Assembly: GCA_014529385.2 (NCBI GenBank)
Contig: CM043952.1
Span: 154,145,557 to 154,209,556 of the forward strand
Reading direction: 5' to 3'
Length of the DNA stretch: 64,000 bases
Source of the DNA: Adiantum capillus-veneris
Taxonomy: Eukaryota; Streptophyta; Polypodiopsida; Polypodiales; Pteridaceae
Positions 56,471-64,000 of this stretch are shown one piece after another. A program made the position numbers and the translations under genes. Within the stretch, counting starts at the first letter, position 1. Every line of letters starts with the position of its first letter. Under the pieces are notes generated by a model, which was not told the DNA's origin, searched no databases, and saw nothing but the letters and a program-made list of their open reading frames with translations.

Positions 56471-57040
56471 CAAAGCATTGTAATCGCCTTCGATTACGCC
56501 TGCAAAACAGACACAAGCCATAAGTTGTCTTAGCAGACACTGACTGTTAGTATCGACGTACTAGGAACACACATCTAGCACATGTACCAATCAGCAGTCA
56601 CATCACACGACATCACATGACAAATCACATTCAACATTCATTCGGATCTCAGACCATGATTTATCGGCAATGCAATTAGCAATTGCATCTAGATCCACTC
56701 AGGACCTCATACATGCCCGGTTGACTAATCCCTACTATTGCAACAATGTCTATCAAGATCATTCAGCGCAAAATGCTGCAGTCATTTCGTCTATCAGTTC
56801 CTGCACTTAAACAAGCCAATAACAAATCAGTTTCATTTTTTCCGAAATTCCATTTCATAAAGTCATACATCAGAATATTGTCAGCTCTCAGTATCCTTGA
56901 AGCTCAAAGAGACATTAGTGACTCTAGTATTCAAAAATCGAGGCATATGTTGACAAAGGAGCAGAGTAACTCCCCTCTTGTGCAAACCCACTGCACCATA
57001 TCTCCAGCCAAGCTGAATTCGGGGTTCCATTTGCAGTAGA
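56471..57040 (-). other. Non-coding tail between chromodomain and polypurine tract
   Basis: 570 bp without a recognisable frame, as is common downstream of pol in chromoviruses. Confidence 0.6.
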
Positions 57041-57241
57041 CTATGCTAAACCAAAAGCTTCAAGGTAAAGTTTTAGAATCTGAGGAGTATCTGCTAGGTC
57101 CTTCTCCTCCATCCACTTCAATTCTAAAGTAGGATAGTTCTTGAATTTAACCAAGAACCGCCTTCTCACTTTACCCTTATTCTTTGCGTCCTTATCTGCC
57201 AATATCTCTTCAGGTACAAGGATCTTCTCATTTTCTTCCAC
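57041..57241 (-). pseudogene. Chromodomain of gypsy element 4
   Basis: PEEILADKDAKNKGKVRRRF then LVKFKNYPTLELKWMEEKDL, ADTPQILKLYLEAF. This is a complete chromodomain-like block (V/I-x-x-I-L-x, RxxxxFLVKFKxYPxxExxWxxExDL) followed by a stop at 57,041. In chromoviruses it is the C-terminal end of integrase and guides insertion to histone-marked chromatin. One stop at about 57,248 separates it from the upstream frame. Confidence 0.85.
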
Positions 57242-57249
57242 TTCGGGTT

Positions 57250-58306
57250 ACTCATCAAGCTCCCCATCTTCGGACACATCACCCTTAAAAGGTTTCAAGA
57301 GACTCACATGAAATGCATTGTAAATCCTCCAAGTGTCATGCAGATTCAATCAGAAGGAGATATAATTTATCTTTTCGGAGATCTGGAAAGGTCCGTAGTA
57401 TAGCTTCCTCTCCTTTCCCTTCTTCTTTCTCAGGCGTGCCTTCTCAAAACGTAAAGGCACCCAATCATTCTCCTCCAATTTCAAATCGCGACAATGGCAA
57501 TCCGCTGCCTTTTTCTATCTTTCCTGAGATTTCTGCAAAGCTTCACGGACATTGGCAAAAGCCGTGTCCAAGTCGTGTGTGTACTCGTCAGCTTCAAAAA
57601 TCTTATCTTTCGTGCTTAAGAAGGGTGGAACCTTCGCAGCACCTTCAATAATCTCAAATGGCGCCTTCCCCGTCGAAGAGTGTATCGTGTTGTTGTAGGC
57701 AAATTCCACCAAAGGTAGATAATTTTCCCATTGAGTCTTATGATCCGAGATATAAGACTTCAATAAATCTAAAACCACTGAATTGGCAATCTCAGATTGC
57801 CCGTCAGTCTGCGGGTGGAAAGATGACGAGAGCTGCAACCACGTGCAAATGTTCTCCCAAATTGCCTTCTGAAACAAACTCGTGAATCTGGGATCCCTAT
57901 CGGAGATAATCGTCTCGGGCATGCCATGTAATCTGAAGATCTGGGCCACAAACAGTCTCGCTAAGCGATCCGGCTTGACTGTTTTCTTCGCTGGAATGAA
58001 ATGAGCCTGCTTGCTAAATCTGTCAATAACAATCCAGATACCATCGTGACCACTCTGTGTTCTCGGGTGATCAAAAATGAAATCCATTGCAATACTTTCC
58101 CAGGGGCGGGTGGGTATGGGCAAAGGCTGTAACAATCCCTGTGCTTTATGCCTGTCAAACTTGACCTTCTTGCATACCAAGCAGCTGCGCACAAACTCGT
58201 CCACATCCTTCTTGAGTCTCGGCCAAAAGAAGCATTTGTCTACCCATTTCAAGGTGGTAGCAATGCCACGGTGACCCATAAAAGGCGGACAGTGGCATTC
58301 GTTCAT
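57250..58306 (-). pseudogene. Integrase of gypsy element 4
   Basis: The 263-codon frame 58,306-57,515 has the zinc domain (CHCPPFMGHRGIATTLKWVD, FWPRLKKDVDEFVRSCLVCK), the core MDFIFDHPRTQSGHDGIWIV, GMPETIISDRDPRFTSLFQ and FHPQTDGQSEIANSVVLDLL with all three acidic residues, and the helical tail FEADEYTHDLDTAFANVREA. It ends in KSQER and a stop at 57,517. The GPY/F-type region (ENDWVPLRFEKARL, KLYYGPFQISEKIN) continues in the same or adjacent frame to about 57,290. The catalytic core is one of the few undamaged domains here. Confidence 0.9.
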
Positions 58307-58790
58307 AACCTTTTACCTCAACGGCTGTGTAACGCACAACATGGTTTTCCTCATCAAGTAGCCATCCCAAATGGAATACCTCGCTATTGTCTCCCCATCC
58401 CGTATACGTATAAAACTGTCTGCAAACTCTCTATCTGTGGCATATTGATCGACCATATCCTCGAAGCTCCTCTGATGTATCGCAGAAATAGCCAGAACCA
58501 ATGGTTTCCGAGACAAAGCATCTGCCACCACATTCTTCTGTCCCTACCCATGGACAATCTAGAAGTGAAACTGTGACAAGATGTTGGCCCACCGTGTCTG
58601 CTTTTCCGAAAGCTGCTTCTATGACAAGAAGTAGCGCAAACTCTGATGGTCTGTGAAGACGGTAAAATCCGCTCCGAGTAGGTAATGCCGCCACTAAGTA
58701 AGAGCATGGATAACCGCCAAAAGCTCTTTCTCATATATCTGTGTTGTCATCTCCGGCCTAGAGAACAATAGCCCTACAGGTGCGGGAGCT
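58307..58790 (-). pseudogene. RNase H fragment of gypsy element 4
   Basis: Frames give VGLLFSRPEMTTQIYEKELL, AVIHALT, TVFTDHQSLRYFL, KQTRWANILSQFHF and NVVADALSRKPLVLA, the second half of a gypsy RNase H with the TDHQSLRYFL and VADALSR motifs. The linker to integrase (RSFEDMVDQYATDREFADSF … IARYSIWDGYLMRKTMLCV) is present. Stops and frame changes occur about every 100-150 bp. Homology fades at about 58,790. Confidence 0.82.
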
Positions 58791-58799
58791 CAAGGCCTT

Positions 58800-59340
58800 G
58801 CTACAAATGCCACCGGCACGCGAAACGGAGCCCAAAACAGGGAATTACAGCCTGCTGTGTACTATTGCAGGTTTAGGGTTTCGGCCCTAAACGGACCCTA
58901 ATACCCCCAGGGGGTTCGGGGATGCGAGGGGACCGCTGTACAGGTGAACTGGCGCATTTTCGGGGCAGAAAACAGAGAATTCAGCGTGCTGCAGATTCTC
59001 GCCAGGTTTTGCAAAGTGTGAGTATCCATCGGGAAAGTCACCTATTGCGTGGGGATACTAACTGTGAAGCGTCCTAGTACAGTTATGTTACCGAAATCGG
59101 GCCAGAACAGGTGTTTCTTAGCCTAGATTGTGCGGGGCAACTTGTAGGAGATCACAGGTTTTATTCCCTCTGTTAAAGAATAAAGAAATACCGAAAGGGG
59201 CGCCAATTTTGGGGCCTACAGGTTGTCGGCGTCTTCTCGGAGCATTCTCGTTTCCGAGCCGTGTTACAGGTTACCTTTGCAAAGTACTCTGTGTGTGTCT
59301 AAAGTAAAGAATTTCGGGTGAAAGCCAACGCCTACCGCTC
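58800..59340. other. Diverged LTR-like filler between elements 4 and 2
   Basis: Mostly unrecognised, with TTTAGGGTTTCGGCCCTAAA-type inverted text near 58,872. At about 59,170-59,215 AATAAAGAAATACCGAAAGG and GGCGCCAATTTTGGGGCC closely resemble the 3' part of the element 2/4 LTRs (AAAAAGAAATTCCGAAAGG, GGCGCCAGCCTTTGGGGCC). It is probably the remains of another LTR copy. Confidence 0.5.
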
Positions 59341-59344
59341 CACG

Positions 59345-59416
59345 GGCTGGTTTCAACAGGTGGCAGTTTTTTGCTTTGCTTTATCTACGCAAATTGGGGG
59401 GGGGGGGGGGGGGGGG

Positions 59417-59449
<33 letters not shown>

Positions 59450-59846
59450 CCTTTGCTTTCTGCTTTATTTCCTCAAGAGAGAGAGAGAGGTTGTGAGAAA
59501 ACAGAAAAGCTATTGCTTTATTTTTGCCAAGGCTTTTGATTTTCAGCTTTTGGGGCTCTGCTTTTAGCATCCCTTGTAAACTCTTTAAATTAGTAGTTTG
59601 GGCTCACTTCTCAGAGCATCTGGACGCAGAGTCTGAGAGTGAGTCCCGGCTACTCGCTTGTATCATGAGTTCCAGATTAATACAAAAAGAAACACCAAAA
59701 GGGGCGCCAGTCTTTGGGGCCAATATCTCTAGGCACGGAACTCTGCCGGGCCAGTGTCGACTCACTTATGAACAGTGAACTGTTTTAAAGTGATTATTTG
59801 TGGTGTTGCGGTAGAATCTCGACTTGGAGTGTCCAAGCCTGTTACA
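59345..59846 (+). repeat. 5' LTR of gypsy element 2 (left end missing)
   Basis: It begins to match the element 4 LTR (inverted) at about 59,350 (GTGGCAGTTTTTTGCTTTGC) and ends GTTACA at 59,846. The first 190 bp of the LTR are absent. It contains a G-run at 59,396-59,419 followed by (AG)n to 59,447 at the site where the element 4 LTR has its long (CT)n tract. Confidence 0.85.
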
Positions 59847-59847
59847 G

Positions 59848-59859
59848 TGGTATCAGAGC
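59848..59859 (+). promoter_or_regulatory. Primer-binding site (tRNA-iMet type)
   Basis: TGGTATCAGAGC, canonical, two bases after the LTR end, as in element 1. Confidence 0.92.
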
Positions 59860-59909
59860 ACGGCCGATTTCTCTGCTACGAGAAATCCGATCCTTTTTAC
59901 GCGGCATTT

Positions 59910-61290
59910 ATGGCTTCAAGCAGAGATCGGTTGACTTCCTCTGCATCCGGAGATGCAAGAAGAAATCACAACGAAGATTCACGCGAGGAGTATGGCCCGC
60001 CTCGACCTACTCAAGTGGAGCTCGAAGAGGTGGAGCGTCGACGATTGATCGGGCGACGCAACAAAGATGATGCTTAATTTTGCGAAGGACCCGAAATTTG
60101 CAAAATATATGAGCCAGACTTTTTTCGATGAGATGCACACACAATGGCGTCAGACCACAGAACCACTCCTCAAACCGGCTCTCAAGAAACCTCCTACTCC
60201 CAGGATGTACACAGAGCAAGAATTAGAAGAGGTGGTTGATGCACGAATTGCTCAGCTTTTTGACGCACAACAAAGCTAAAAAGCACGACAAAAAACTGAA
60301 GAAAGGCACTGACTTCCCGAATTATTTTGGGTCTTCCTTCATACTTTTGAAGACAAAAACGCCAAAAAGCGAAGCAAAAAGAAAAGCTTCGGAAAGGGCA
60401 AGAAAAAGGCAAAGAAGCCTAAACCTCGCCCCATGGTTGACAATTCTACAGAGGACTCGTGCTCAGATAGTTCAGAGTCTGACGACAACAGCTTTTACGC
60501 AAAGAAGAAGAAATTTTATAAAGCCAACCAGTATGACTTTGTTGAAGACAAAAGCAAGAAAGTCCGACAGTTTAAGGTAGGTGGACAATCAATTAAATTT
60601 GACACATTTTTTGGTTATAGAGATGCTTCGAAGGCTTTGTCTTCTGTACAACAGTTTGACATCGCTTTTGTGGGAGGGCGTTACTCAGAGCACTCTAAGA
60701 TTCGAGGAGCTGCCTCTTACTTCAAGGGGAATGCTCGAACTTGGTGGTCCACGCTTCTATTAAACAAGACTGCGCCAGCTAAATGGCTGAAATTCAAGAG
60801 GCTTTTTATTTCTTCTTGGCTGACTCGAGAGTATGAATGCGATATATGAACTGCTTGGAACCATCTTCGGATGACCAAGAAGGATACACTGGACGCTTAT
60901 TGCGAGAGATTCTTGAGCTCTTTTCTACCCACCTCTTCTCTTTAAGAAGATCTCGTTCAAGGAACAGATTGAACGGTTTACCTTGGGTCTTCCTACAGAG
61001 ATTCGAGATCACTGCTTGGAACAAAAGTCAGCTTATATTCAGGAGTTGATGATTCATGCGAAACGGGGTTTTGCCATTCACTCAGGCAGTTTGACCTACC
61101 CCACAGATGATATCATGACACAAAGGGCCGAACACACTTCGACAAATGGAAGTAGAAAGAAAGAGAGCAATCCAAAAAAGAAAGAAAAGGATGCACGACC
61201 CAAACTCTCTCCTAGAGAGAGAGCTCTCTACATCAAGGAGGGGAAGTGCTTTGGATGCGGAGAAACTGGACATATCTCCGTGAAGTGCCC
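59910..61290 (+). pseudogene. Gag of gypsy element 2
   Basis: ATG at 59,910 (MASSRDRLTSSASGDARRNH), then acidic and basic segments with frame changes at about 60,070 and 60,280. SKIRGAASYFKGNARTWWST and LFISSWLTREYECD form the retrotransposon-gag core (ARTWW). After a shift, LPTEIRDHCLEQKSAYIQEL leads to the zinc knuckle CFGCGETGHISVKC at about 61,249-61,290. The gag frame is broken at least three times. Confidence 0.78.
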
Positions 61291-61774
61291 TAATAAGGCA
61301 CCGAAAGGACAGAACGACAAGGACGATGAAAGGCGTGAAAGTTTGAGAGCAGCTGAACGTGGAAGAAAAGGCAAGATGAAAACAAGACTAGTTCCAGATT
61401 GTGTGGGTACCGATCCCAACACGATGGACGAGAGTACAGAACTTTACCGAGCTTGGGGCAAAGTGAAAGACCAAGAAGCCCTGATCTTCTTTGATGGAGG
61501 AGCCAAGGCAAACTTTATTTCACCGAAATTGGCGGCGCGGCTCGAGATCACTCTCCATCGCATGGGACCATTTGTGGAGGCTATTCTAGCGGCACCCGAC
61601 ATGGACGTAGCCATTACACCTGTGATTGGCAAACTTTGGTTGCATTCTCAAGGGTATTTGGGGCATGAGGACTTTTACATAATACCTTTGGAAGATTGCG
61701 ATGTTCTCTTGGGAATTCCCTGGTACCACAGAACAACGCCGTGGTCGACTATCGGGCGAGGAAAGCGACATTGA
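61291..61774 (+). pseudogene. Protease of gypsy element 2
   Basis: In the same frame as the zinc knuckle: YRAWGKVKDQEALIFFDGGA then KANFIS. The active site is D-G-G-A where D-T/S-G-A is expected, so the catalytic aspartate is kept and the next residue changed. DVAITPVIGKLWLHSQGYLG and DCDVLLGIPWYH follow, the latter being the second retropepsin motif. The frame ends at 61,774 and pol continues in the frame of 61,696. Confidence 0.82.
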
Positions 61775-62990
61775 CTATAGAGAAGGGCACAACCATTGTA
61801 CTTGTTATAAAACTTAAGGGCGAGTCTGTCTCTATTGTATCGGCTTCGGCCATTTCTAAATTAATAAGATCCAGTCTGTTTGTTTACTCGATCTTTATGA
61901 AAGAGTTGAGAGATGAGGATAGGACAAATATGTCTAAACTTGATAAAGAACGCCAAGATTTTCTCCACTCTCATGCTGATTGCTTCTCAGAGGGCTTGCC
62001 AAGCGAGCTACCACCCGCTCGTCTTGAAGATCATACCATTGATCTGATCCTTGGAAGCACATCATTGAACCGGGTACCTTATCGTGTGAACCGAGCCCAG
62101 AACGAAGAGATCATGAACTAAGTGAAAGACTCTTAGAAAAGGGTCTTGTCAAGCCTAGTACTTCACCGTATTGCTCTTCAGTGTTGTCGACTTTGAAGAA
62201 AGACGGATCTTGGAGGATGTGCATCAATTATAGAGCTCTCAACAAAATCACCATCAAGAACAGATTTCCGATTCCTAGAATCGATGATATACTCGACAAA
62301 TTACAGGGATCCTCGTGCTTTAGAAGGATTCACTTGAAGAGTGGATATCATCATATCCGAATCGCGCCGGGAGACGTCTACTAGACAACCTTTTGGACTA
62401 CTTTTGGGTTATTTGAGTTTTTGGTGATGTCTTTTGGCTTAACCAATGCTCCCGCGACATTTAACCGGATGATGGACAGGATTTTTCGAGAGTACACGCT
62501 ATTTGTTGGCACTTTCTTTGACGACATCATTGTTTTCTCCAAGAATGAGGCAGAACATAGAGATCATCTGCTTCAGGTCTTTCAAACATTACGAGATCAC
62601 AAGTTAGTGAGTAATGCAAAGAAAAGTGAATTTTTCCTACCAAAGATACACTTTCTGGGACACATTGTCTACGCAACAGGAGTGCAAATGGACCCGGCCA
62701 AGATAGAGACTATCCGTGATTGGCCCAATTTGAAGAATGTCCATGAAGTTAGAAGCTTCTTGGGACTGTGTTCGTACTACAGGCGGTTCATACGAAAGTT
62801 TGCAGAGGTTGCTTTCCCTTTGCATAACTTGACACAGAAAGGAGCCCCTTTCTCGTGGGGATCCACAGAGGTGACTGCCTTTCAGACATTGAAAGAGAAA
62901 TTGACTACGGGACCAGTTTTGACTTTGTCGGACTTACAGAAGTCATTTGAAGTATATTGTGATGCTTGTGGTCGTAGTCTGGGTGCGTCT
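61775..62990 (+). pseudogene. Reverse transcriptase of gypsy element 2
   Basis: Frames 61,696-62,121, 62,181-62,384 and 62,421-62,993 give, in order, LHSHADCFSEGLPSELPPAR, the fingers (SWRMCINYRALNKITIKNRF), [48 protein letters not shown] and the catalytic box FFDDIIVFS (F-F-D-D, both aspartates kept). The connection follows (SNAKKSEFFLPKIHFLGHIV, RSFLGLCSYYRRFIRKFAEV). Stops lie at 62,119, 62,136 and 62,382. The frame breaks at 62,993 shortly after RNase H starts. Confidence 0.9.
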
Positions 62991-63050
62991 TGATGCAAGA
63001 AGGCCATGCCATTGCTTACAATAGAGCCCTTTGAATCGGACGAGATTTCT
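62900..63050 (+). pseudogene. RNase H start of gypsy element 2
   Basis: FEVYCDACGRSLGA (first catalytic aspartate; usually TDAS), then after a 1-base shift VLMQEGHAIAYNRA, matching GAVLxQxGxPIAYxSR. Homology ends by about 63,050. Confidence 0.78.
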
Positions 63051-63075
63051 GACATGAAAGCTCTCCGAATTCATA

Positions 63076-63981
63076 TGTACCTGCGGGGGATTAGCCACTA
63101 GCTAATCCAGTACTTGTGCAAGAGGCTCTTGCCTCAGCAATTGCGCATGAACCCACATAAATGTACATTGGTCAAATGAAAATCCCACTAGTGGGGCATA
63201 ACATACTACTCGTAGGGGAGAGAGAGAGCAGTGCGTAGCGTGCAGGGCATCACTCCTGGCACCGTATTGTACATAAGGCGGGAAGGAAGCACTCCATAGC
63301 TCTTAACCTGTGTGACAGAGAGCAAATGAGGCCTCTCCCAGCATCAAATTCAGCGCCAACTCTTCTTGCATGAGGAAAGTGCACCAAAGTGTGCCACTTG
63401 GCGCATTTACAAGCATTTTTCCGTTTCGGGTTCGCCGCTTAAAAATCTCCCGACTGGTCGCTCAGTTGACTTCGCGGCAGAGTTGTAAAATGTTCCCCTA
63501 GTCATACCGGAGGTAATGACGCGAACACAATTCATGGCTCAAAATAGCATTTCCCTAAATTTTAGGAAATGATTCCGTTGGGCTCCCTGTGGTCATCTGA
63601 CCATCTATCCTCATTGGGACCGCATCCAAAAGTGCAATGTGGCCCAACTGTCGGATACTTTCTGTTGGCAGTCACACCTTGACTTTAGGCCTTTATTGAG
63701 TTCACTTCCTAGTATCCACCAACTTGCTAAGTGCGACGGGGGGACCTATATGATCTTGCTCTGAGCCTAGACATCCTCTTACCATACGAATTCCAGTGTT
63801 GACCACTACCCATCTGCGGGTGAACTACCGTTCACATTGGCCATGCAATGTCCGACCATTTGCTACTTCAAGAAGAGGGTCTCAAAAATAAAGCAAAACC
63901 CCTTGGCAAGAAACCAACAACTAAAGTTAGAAGTTGCCACGTCCTCGTGACATAGTTAACAGTTGCCACGTCCCCGTGACA
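63076..63981 (-). repeat. Probable 3' LTR of a further minus-strand chromovirus
   Basis: On the minus strand the window begins with a polypurine-like tract (63,982-64,000) followed by TGTCACGGGGACGTGGCAAC. The order tract-TGTCA matches the 17-23 kb element, and GTCAC…GACGTGGC resembles the element 4 LTR start. A duplicated TTGCCACGTCC(T/C)CGTGACATA lies at 63,935-63,983. The other boundary, near 63,076 (minus strand …GCAGGTACA), is a guess. No protein is seen in this stretch. Confidence 0.5.
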
Positions 63982-64000
63982 TACCCCTCTCTTGAAATCG
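63982..64000 (-). promoter_or_regulatory. Polypurine tract of the right-edge element
   Basis: The minus strand reads CGATTTCAAGAGAGGGGTA before TGTCA, nearly identical to GATTTCAAGAGAGAGGTAA before TGTCA at 18,720-18,738. Confidence 0.65.

Larger units (their letters stand above)
55767..58790 (-). mobile_element. Gypsy element 4 (chromovirus), 5' truncated, inside element 3
   Basis: The minus-strand 3' part of a chromovirus: RNase H, integrase, chromodomain, non-coding tail, polypurine tract and 3' LTR. It inserted into the integrase of element 3 at 55,766/55,767. Everything before RNase H (5' LTR, gag, protease, RT) is missing beyond about 58,790, so the left part of the element was deleted or replaced. 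Confidence 0.82.
59345..63050 (+). mobile_element. Gypsy element 2, 3' end lost in RNase H
   Basis: 5'-truncated LTR, primer-binding site, gag, protease, RT and the first part of RNase H in order on the plus strand. It is the longer sister of element 1. It is cut at about 63,050-63,075 where an unrelated sequence, probably another minus-strand LTR, begins. Multiple stops and frameshifts. Confidence 0.85.

Overview
This window looks like repeat-dominated nuclear DNA from a large-genome land plant. The evidence is (i) decayed Ty3/gypsy elements with chromodomains (chromoviruses), a Ty1/copia fragment, a LINE, two hAT transposons of the DUF659 type and a Rep-Pif1 Helitron; (ii) GT-AG introns; (iii) a PPR-protein fragment and the last exon of an Hsp70/Hsp110-like gene; and (iv) long GA/CT and CA/GT microsatellites. 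The PPR fragment's wording resembles seed-free plants (fern or lycophyte type), but this is only an impression. I see no bacterial operons, CRISPR array, rRNA or organelle insertion.

Layout. 0-4.9 kb: a GTAC-rich minisatellite with a 581-bp higher-order unit, an array of four large hairpins, CA/GT-rich DNA and a foldback element with about 240-bp arms. 5-8.5 kb: a minus-strand relic with a zinc knuckle and a retropepsin-like stretch. 8.5-17.2 kb: AT-rich DNA with microsatellites and tandem duplications, and little that can be named. 17.2-23.6 kb: a minus-strand chromovirus bounded by 1.4-1.5-kb LTRs, which keeps gag, protease, integrase tail and chromodomain but has lost RT and RNase H. 23.7-26.1 kb: a kinase-like fragment and a minus-strand hAT relic. 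26.3-28.3 kb: a 1.98-kb non-autonomous LTR element with a perfect target duplication. 31.6-32.9 kb: PPR, gypsy and copia fragments side by side. 34.7-38.4 kb: a minus-strand Helitron relic. 42.1-42.3 kb: the Hsp110-like terminal exon, with a hAT-derived MITE beside it.

43.8-64 kb is a nest of elements. Gypsy element 1 (from about 43.83 kb) is split by a hAT element (45,804-49,051) flanked by perfect 8-bp duplications, and its reverse-transcriptase fragment is then cut by a LINE. Gypsy element 3 (51.7-55.77 kb) is cut by the 3' LTR of minus-strand gypsy element 4 (55.77-58.8 kb). Gypsy element 2 (59.3-63.05 kb) belongs to the same family as element 1 and is cut by what looks like another minus-strand LTR reaching the right edge.

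No coding element looks intact. All transposon proteins carry stops or frameshifts, so they are called as pseudogenes. I found no convincing new biological system. The most informative items are the hAT/MITE pair with its insertion footprint and partial duplication, the hairpin array with one flipped loop, the nested LTR structure, and the Helitron with a ruined P-loop but a retained HUH motif.
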